Positions 56,777 through 64,000 of a stretch of 64,000 bases of DNA are shown here, in pieces; within the stretch, counting starts at the first letter, position 1, and every line of letters starts with the position of its first letter. Source of the DNA: Cyathus striatus (lineage: Eukaryota > Basidiomycota > Agaricomycetes > Agaricales > Nidulariaceae); NCBI GenBank assembly GCA_025738555.1, contig JAOVFP010000017.1, positions 434,001-498,000 on the forward strand, written 5' to 3'. The notes below the pieces were generated by a model. It worked only from the letters and a program-made list of their open reading frames with translations. It did no database searches and was not told where the DNA came from. A program made the translations under genes and the position numbers.

Positions 56777-57872
56777 CACAGCAGGTTTTCAGCTGTCATG
56801 TACTGATTGGTGTTGCACTGTAATGAGACCTGTAGTGGATGCTGTCATGTAGATCTTCGAGATCATCAGTCACACGAAAGTGACATTCAGTTGAACCAGT
56901 TTACAGCCATGTGATGAGAAAATTAATGTGATATATTTGAGAGATGATGATTACAGGTGCAAATGACTGGAAAAGATGAGCTCACGTGTTCGATTCATAC
57001 ACAGTGCATGTTTTAGTAGCCACTGTTATATTTTATTTCTATACTTGGTTATGAAAGATAGGATACTGTATTCATGATCCAATGTCCAAAATTCACTGTG
57101 GTGTCTATGATAAATCTATGAACTATCAAAAACTATGGATTAGAGTCAGAGTGAAGTGCTAAGAGAGTTCAGACATTATGAACTCTTCCCATTGGCAAAC
57201 AAATGTACATAGAAGAATTATACCAATGTGCTGTAAACCATGTTTATTACATGCAGTGGACGGTTCAACAAAGGAGAAAGAAACAAAGGTTTACCAGTGA
57301 GTGAACAGTATACAATAAATTGATATTATCATCTAATTTATATGTCATTACATGGACTAATGGTAGAATGTTACTGTAATTTAGATTTTTATGTCATGCA
57401 GTTGAAAGTTCAATTCCGCATTGAAGCATTTTTTAAACCAAGCAGATACCTACCTTCACATGCATTTTTTGTGGACAGCAATATTGTACTTGCAGTATAA
57501 TCTAAGCTACACTATTTTATACATACCTATTGTAAGGACACCATTATAAATCCTAATTAAAAATCTATACTGAAGATAAATTGTTACAAGATTAACACAT
57601 GATAAAGACAAACTCATGATGACATTCATGTGAGGCATGAATGTAGCATGCAGGCTCGACTATTCTGGCTTGGGTTAAATTTAGAAATTGTTCCGGGTTA
57701 TCCAATAGTATTTCATTGTGATCACCTGCAATCACATGTTTGTAAACCAGCTCAATTTACTATCACGCCTGTGACTGATGATCTTGAAAGATCTTACATG
57801 ACAGCATCCACTACAGGTCTCACTACAGTGCAACACCAATCAGTACATGACAGCTAAAAACCCACTGTGTTA
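56774..57872. mobile_element. PIF/Harbinger-like non-autonomous element, 1093 bases
   Basis: TTA at 56774-56776 and 57870-57872 flanks inverted repeats of about 110 bases. The left arm begins CACAGCAGGTTTTCAGCTG; the right arm reverse-complemented begins CACAGTGGGTTTTTAGCTG and both continue through GTACTGATTGGTGTTGCA. A 3-base TTA duplication fits PIF/Harbinger. The interior has two B-box-like tRNA remains (GTGTTCGATTC near 56975, AGTTCAATTCC near 57407 followed by six T) and no coding frame of note. Confidence 0.7.
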
Positions 57873-59800
57873 AGCATGACACTATGCATTGAGCATGATA
57901 CTATATATTGAGTATATCACAGATTTTGTGTAGTGTCACACTTTTCATGTAGGGTTACACTTGACACCTGTGACAAGGCAGCAATGGAGACAAGATGGTG
58001 GTAGGGATGAGATGAGATTATGAATTAACAGTTTTAATAGTATTCATTGTGATTTGAAACAGGAAAATTAAGGTATTAAATAGATCTTACAGATTCTGCA
58101 TAAATCCACACAGAATCCATGCAGAATATGTATGAAATCTGATAGAATAATCACCTCTAATAATAATAATAGCCACTATATAAATTCTGTATGGTATCTA
58201 TACAAGTCTGTACAAGTCTGTACAGATCCGCATGGAATCTGCACAGATCCATACAGATCTGTACAGACCTCTTGGGGGAGTGTAAATTACTGCAAATAAT
58301 AGGCTCTCACTGGAGTTTCAGTCCTTTGTACTTTGTAATAATTCCTACAAAATTCCGATAAAATAACACTTTATATTCCTTTGAAACAACAAGACCAAAA
58401 CCACTACCCTATACCTATGTACTGGGCAAGAAAGGTGCTATGCTGCTTCCTTTTTCACCCTCTACTGCATCTAGTTATATACAGAATTGAAAAACATATT
58501 ACAAAGCAAGCTCTCAGATTATAAATACTAAATATGTACAGTAGAAACATATGTGAAACATTACTCTCATCTAATAGTCAGGTAATCATCTTTATCAGTA
58601 ATCTTATCACCCAGGTTCAGGCAATGAAGCACTGTGCATTAATCTTTCATTACCAATCTCTTATGTTTCAAGGCCTTAGATGCACTTATCAATGCTATTT
58701 CTAATAGACAAGTATCATTTCATATTTATGATTGGTTTATCTGTCTGATATCAGCCAGAATCTCACCCATTGCATTGCTAATCTAGTCCATTAACATGTG
58801 TTTTTTTCTAGCTTCAGAATGAGCCCAAGATCACTCATTTTCATGGAGATTTAGCCAACTAATTATTTAATATTATTCCTGTTACCAAACAAAATTATAG
58901 CAGTCTAGAACTTAACAGACACCTGCAAAAGTCATGTGACTGATGCTAAAGCAGTCCATTTTAATGATTATATTATCTTTCCTTTATTTTCAGGTTAGTA
59001 ATAGGTTGGACTTGTACCATATAAGTATGTTTATGGGTGGTTTATACTAAGTCAATTTGTTCAGTGCTTCCTATTGAATAGCAATCCATGGATCTTTATT
59101 TATTATATGGGCTTTCTCAATGTGTCCAGCTTTAATGGTAAAAATGATAAGAATACACAATTTTACACCTAAATGTCCAAGCATTGTCACAATAGGATTA
59201 TTTTAGTGTGTCTATGAAGACTCTAGTGAGGTTCTTATTCCTCAAAACAGATGAATGAAGGTACTTACCTATGAAGAAGTCCTTCCCATGATTCAGTCTG
59301 GATATTGTTGATAGAAAACAGAGGGGAAAGTGATGAATACCCACAGCCCTCAAGACAGCGACCCCAACATTCCTCAGCAACTTCACATTATTATTGGAGG
59401 GGGTGGAATGGTGTAATTATGAGATAAATATATGAGGGGAAGGGCCTTAAAGAGTAAGGCAAAGAATGATATAGAACACATTCAAGTTGGGATTTGGAAC
59501 CAATTGGTACATGAAAAGCAGAGTTTAAAAGAGTTTATTTGCTCAATTTGACATGATATATATACTACTAGTAATGTTAATTACTACATATGTCATACAT
59601 ACTAGTCTTATTTCTAATCTATCTCATCCCTCCAGCTTTGATATCTTAACCTTCAGCACCTATCTATATACACAAATAAACCAGTTTGTCAATCTAGCAG
59701 TGCCTAATTAATTTAATCTAAACCAGAATGAGGTGTTGAAGATTACCTGATTCAGGCCATGGGCCCTATCAAGGCATGGGGGAGGACTGAAATGTTTCAG
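57873..59800. other. CpG-poor repeat DNA
   Basis: Holds the right part of the split minisatellite (to about 57915), a CTGTACAGATCC repeat copy at 58080-58280 followed by GTAAATTACTG (as at 54820), and then AT-rich sequence without recognisable genes. A minus-strand frame at 59386-59198 is open but unrecognised. Confidence 0.4.
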
Positions 59801-62800
59801 GGAATATATGGAAAGCCGGAGCACCACACTCTAAGCCATCAATAGAAATCAAATTCCGCCCTTCAGCAGCTTGCTTGCCGATTATAGATCTTGATTTAAT
59901 ATTCAGCTATTCTCTTTCGGTTGCTAAATTTTGGTTTGTGTCTTCGGGGCGTCAGGCGTTGGTTGGGAGTTTTCTCCAGTCATCTTGAGCCTTATAATTG
60001 TTATCGAAAATCATTTGAGACCAATGTAGAGCAGGCATTACGTAATCAACTGGAGTGTGCATCAACGCGTTGCTCGCCTTTGCTCTCCCCTTCTCACTTG
60101 CCCTCTTCCACTAGTTCCCTCCAACGCCGACAATTCCACATTACCCCGAATGCTGCAATTACGCATCAGGAACTCAAGACCGTTGGTATTGTGTGCTACC
60201 AAGAGCCACTAAATACTGCAATTTGTCTTACCAACAGTCGTATCATTGCTCAAGTCTCCCTCCCCTGGTCTGTTTCTTTATAATTTTCTTTCAATTCATC
60301 GGTATGCTCTATGTTTCGAGCTTTTCCTTTTTCTTCAGTAATCTATGATCTCAACAACATTAATTTCCGCTTTATTCAACTATTCCTCATTAAGTATTTT
60401 CTTTATTATAATTTGCTTTAAAAATCATGTATCTACTTCCTCCCAAATCAAGTGAAAATTAGTCCCCCCTTTTTCTCGACACCTTAGAACACCCAAGGTC
60501 GAACGGATGCTCACCGACTCGCTAACTAATCTCTTTGTTTATGCCTCGACCCACCTTTTATCTCTACACCAAATTATTGCATAAATTAAGAATTATTCTT
60601 AACACTACGTGCAATGATCTAGATGCACATGTGACGGTACTTCACTGACATGTGATAGTGTAGTGAATAGATTAATTGGGCTCCATATTACCATCTCAGT
60701 ATCAAAAAATTTACAATAATTATACACCAATAGACATGTAGATCTCAGTTACTGAGCGAGTGCTTTAGATATGAGAACAATACCTGCCTGCCACTTGTAT
60801 GCTCTCCCAGCTGTAACATAGCATTACTAGGGTACTTAGTATTCCGGTAAAGGTCTGTAGCAAGTAACATTGTTGAGTTTAGTATATTAAATATAGAGAA
60901 TACAAAAAAGATTGTTTTAGTTTTTACATGGTAGACTCATATCAGTGTTATTCTAGCTGAAAGTGTGCAATACTCCTTGTTTGAGAATAAGCAACACTAC
61001 AGTTCAAAACCCTATAAATATAGACCATCTATTCACATTCAACTTTAACTCAGAAGTACTCCTAAATTTTTGAAAACCTTTACAACTTTGCCTTTAAATT
61101 CTTTAACTACATACACTCTTTGCTATGGTATATTGAAAAATGTCGAAATTAATAGATCTATTGATGACATTCTACTGCGCTGTGAGGGATGCACATGGCC
61201 TGTGCATTGAAACCCCTCATATTCAGTATTCTAATAATAGCAGAAGAAACATTAATACAGCACAATAATAATAGGCCACTTGCAAATTCAACTAGTCTAG
61301 AGTTCGAACCCCACTACAACACGAGCCACTATCTCCGGAACCTTCCAGAAGACACCCATGCATCAGTATGCGACCTCATCATTATGCAGCCATAGGTTTC
61401 TCCCATCAGTACTGTAGAATGTATATAAACTGCGTGTATTTACTTTTCCCCAGTTAATTGGACCCCAGTTACATTCTGACTGTGATTCTGCCTGTTTCCT
61501 TCTGTTCCACTGTTGCTGAAACACTCTGTCAGTCAAGTCTTAGAACCCTGTATCATTTGACAACTCTAATGTCAACAAATACCTTCCCAATTCAACTTCA
61601 AATCTCCTGGTTACCCCAGTAGACTATACTCTCTCAGACCTTATCATTCCCACTTTGACAACATGCTAGAACAAAAGCAGTAGATAGACGCTCCTGCACT
61701 CTGTACGTTTTGTATGCCTTCATATTAATAGTATGTCAGTAGTGTTTATTAATGACACTTTGATAGGTGATAGCTATTCTGAAAGTGAACTGATAGCTTG
61801 CTGAAAAATGCTGTCTTTCGTGATATCATTTGTTAATGAGTAGTTCAGGATCCACGACTTTGCATGTCGTTTCAACTGATAGCAGGTACTTTGCTTCGAG
61901 TGTCAAAACCTCTTATGATGGCTCCTAAATGTTCTTTAGTTCGTTTCAAGTTCATTTAAAGACCCACTATTTTGTTTCAAGTGTGTAACATTATCAAATG
62001 GGACTCTACTTCATTTCAAACATATAAACTTCGTCTAAACTTCCCCCACTTCATCTATAGTGTGTTCCCCTCTTATATTGGCTCCTAAATGCTCTACTTC
62101 GTTTTAAGTGGCTACACTTGATCTAAAGGTCCTTCACCTCGTTTATGTCATATATACTATGTCTTGTGGCTCCATACTTCGTTACAAGTGTCCATACCTC
62201 ATATAAATTCTCCCAACTTCGTCTCAAGCGTCTACCTACTTCGTTTAAGCCATATACACTATGTATTATAGCTCCCTACTTCATTGCATGTGTCTATACT
62301 TTGTATAAAGGCTCCCCACTTCGTTGGAGTGTCTGCACTTGGCCCCCTGATTCATTTAATGCATACATACATCGTCTTATGAATCCCTACTTTGTTTCAA
62401 GTGTATAAACATCGTTTCAAGAGCATATACTTCATCTAAAAGCTGCCTATTTTATTTAAAGCACATACACTTCGACTAAACGCCCTTATGGTATTCCCCG
62501 CTTCAAAAATAAGGTATTTACATCGTTCTGAGACCCTTACCTCATCTGTATATTGAATGCATCAAGTACATATCATTATTTCACCCACTGCTGTATATGC
62601 AGGGTTTAGATCATTTATTCGAAATCTGTATGATTACAGCATCCCCTACTTAGTATTTGCAGTGATTAGATTGTTCTGGAGGTCCCTTGATACATCTAAT
62701 CAAAACATGTACTTGATTCTATTATTATTAGTTGTGTACACTGTAATCTACATAATACATTTATATATATGAAGTTCACTGGTTACTTGCAACCCATAGT

Positions 62801-63046
62801 ACCCGCACTAAAGACCGCCGACTCGCATCTCCAACAAAATCTCGATAACCCCTGAGGCCTATGGCCAACCCCCAACCCCCGACTCTGGACTCCCGACGCC
62901 CGAAGATGCGAACCGACATTTAGCAGCTGAAAGAGAATAGCCGAATTTTAAATCAAGATCCTTAATCGGCAAGTAAGCTGCCGAGACGCGGAATTTAATT
63001 TTAGTTGATGGCTTAGAGCGTGGTGCTCCGGCTTTCCATAGGAATA
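59801..63046. mobile_element. 3.2-kb TIR element with 6-base target duplication
   Basis: GGAATA at 59801-59806 and 63041-63046 flanks 59807-63040. The terminal inverted repeats are about 165 bases: TATGGAAAGCCGGAGCACCA at both ends, continuing through CTAAGCCATCAA, CTTGCCGATTA, CTATTCTCTTTC and TGCTAAAT to a TCTTCGGG block (59807-59970 and 62880-63040). No transposase is recognisable, so it is non-autonomous or gutted. The left interior matches 34485-35080. The right interior holds the CTTCGTTT repeat zone. Confidence 0.75.
61860..62560 (+). repeat. Degenerate CTTCGTTTCAAGTG repeat zone
   Basis: Motifs of the type TACTTCGTTTCAAGTGT or TACTTCGTTTAAGCCATA recur more than 20 times at irregular 20- to 40-base distances, with variants CTTCATTTAA and CATCGTTTCAAG. 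It lies within the 3.2-kb TIR element. No frame of interest. Confidence 0.6.
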
Positions 63047-64000
63047 CAAGTTTTGACTCAAAACTGTAAAACTATGTGTGTAATAAAAAGTATGCACTTT
63101 GTGTACACTTACATTTCTTAAAGTAAGCATCAAACAAAGGAAATACTACCATGCTGACACATCAGAGATTGCTGACTAAGGCTATCAGCTTGGTGCATGC
63201 TGGTCTGAACTCCAAGTCCCTACAGAGGGGACTAAATGCATTGACAACTTTTATCTACTCCAAGTCTACTCCACTAAGTAGTTGCTGCTTCAATATTATT
63301 GATGGGCACATCAAGGCTCAAAATAAGATCAATGCTACAGTCCTCATCAGGATGGAATTTATAGCTTTGAATCTATGACTTGTCAAGAATAAAATAGTTG
63401 TATAATGCCATTACTTTAAAGTTTGTAGCAATTAGTATGTACTACTATTGATTACATATTTCTTTATAGTAACATTGCTTTGCTTCTGTTGCTGCAGTGT
63501 TTCTATACAATCCATTTAAGCAAGGTTTAATACCATTTAAAGGATTTTAGGGCATTTTTTATGATGTCTACTATAGGTATGACCAGTTACTTAGGATTTT
63601 TAGTGCTAGAATTGGTACTCTGGTGAGAATTATTTTTACAGAATCATAACTAGATTAATGAAAGGATGCCAAAAATGAATTTTCGGAGATTTTACCTCTT
63701 TTTTTCAGCTGTGTGCCAAATTTTTGAGTCAAAAATACAAAAAATCAGTTTGAGTGAAATTGGCTTGTGGAAATTACAAGCTAACCCTTGAAATATACTA
63801 TTCCAGCAGTTTTTGGAGTTCAGAAGTCATTTGGGCTGTGGGAAAAAATCAACCAAAAAAGTTGGTGTTTGTGTGACCCCAACTGTAGCTGTTCTCCACA
63901 TTGGTGGCTCAATTCTCAATCATAATAGTTGTTAATTTAATTTTTTCCCCTATATTGTAAGCAAGAAACACTGTTCTAAATGCCTGGTATGAAATACAGC
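63047..64000. other. CpG-poor repeat DNA at the right edge
   Basis: A 75-codon frame at 63151-63378 is open but unrecognised. The rest is AT-rich without genes or repeats that I can name. Confidence 0.35.

Overview
The window looks like nuclear DNA of a mushroom-forming fungus (Basidiomycota, probably Agaricomycetes). Genes carry many short GT-AG introns of about 45 to 80 bases. The families present are typical of that group: STAND NTPases (NB-ARC/TPR and NACHT), F-box proteins, GPI-type CFEM proteins, a class II DAHP synthase and an isoprenylcysteine methyltransferase. The DDE element at the left edge matches a transposase family I know from agaricomycete genomes. I cannot name the species. 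Nothing could be searched; all homology statements rest on recognising motifs.

Base composition is a mosaic. CpG is nearly absent in about 1-6650, 13290-18790, 20330-21080, 49360-51700, 52480-59800 and 63050-64000, and ordinary elsewhere. The CpG-poor blocks are decayed transposons, as expected if repeats are CpG-methylated and deaminate. Younger insertions (a solo LTR at 51713-52478 and the hairpin array at about 19000-20310) stand out as CpG-rich.

Layout. 1-3520: decayed DDE transposon (minus), itself split by a 471-base insertion with a 10-base target duplication. 4071-7066: two-exon NB-ARC/TPR gene (minus). 7.1-13.3 kb: CFEM gene A, tRNA-Asp-like sequences and a dispersed repeat. 13289-21079: 7.8-kb TIR element with a hAT-like remnant and an array of about 16 hairpin-forming repeats. 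21.1-25.1 kb: a CFEM gene fragment and a NACHT gene with a membrane tail. 26.9-48.4 kb: a previously hidden large inverted duplication. The left arm (26.9-34.4 kb, plus) carries tRNA-Asp-like sequence, CFEM B, an unknown gene and an F-box gene. The right arm (48.4-40.9 kb, minus) carries the same four items in the same transcriptional order. The loop holds two single-copy genes: a 16-exon class II DAHP synthase (minus, 505 residues by my splice model) and a STE14-type methyltransferase (plus), divergently oriented. 49-64 kb: mostly decayed repeats, including a fourth CFEM copy (pseudogene) split by a 1166-base insertion, a solo LTR, a PIF/Harbinger-like element inserted in a minisatellite, and a 3.2-kb TIR element with 6-base target duplications.

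Functionally the host genes do not form one pathway. DAHP synthase starts the shikimate pathway, STE14 matures prenylated proteins, and the others (NLR-like proteins, surface CFEM proteins, F-box proteins) belong to fast-evolving recognition, surface and ubiquitin-adaptor families, consistent with a repeat-rich, duplicating part of the genome.
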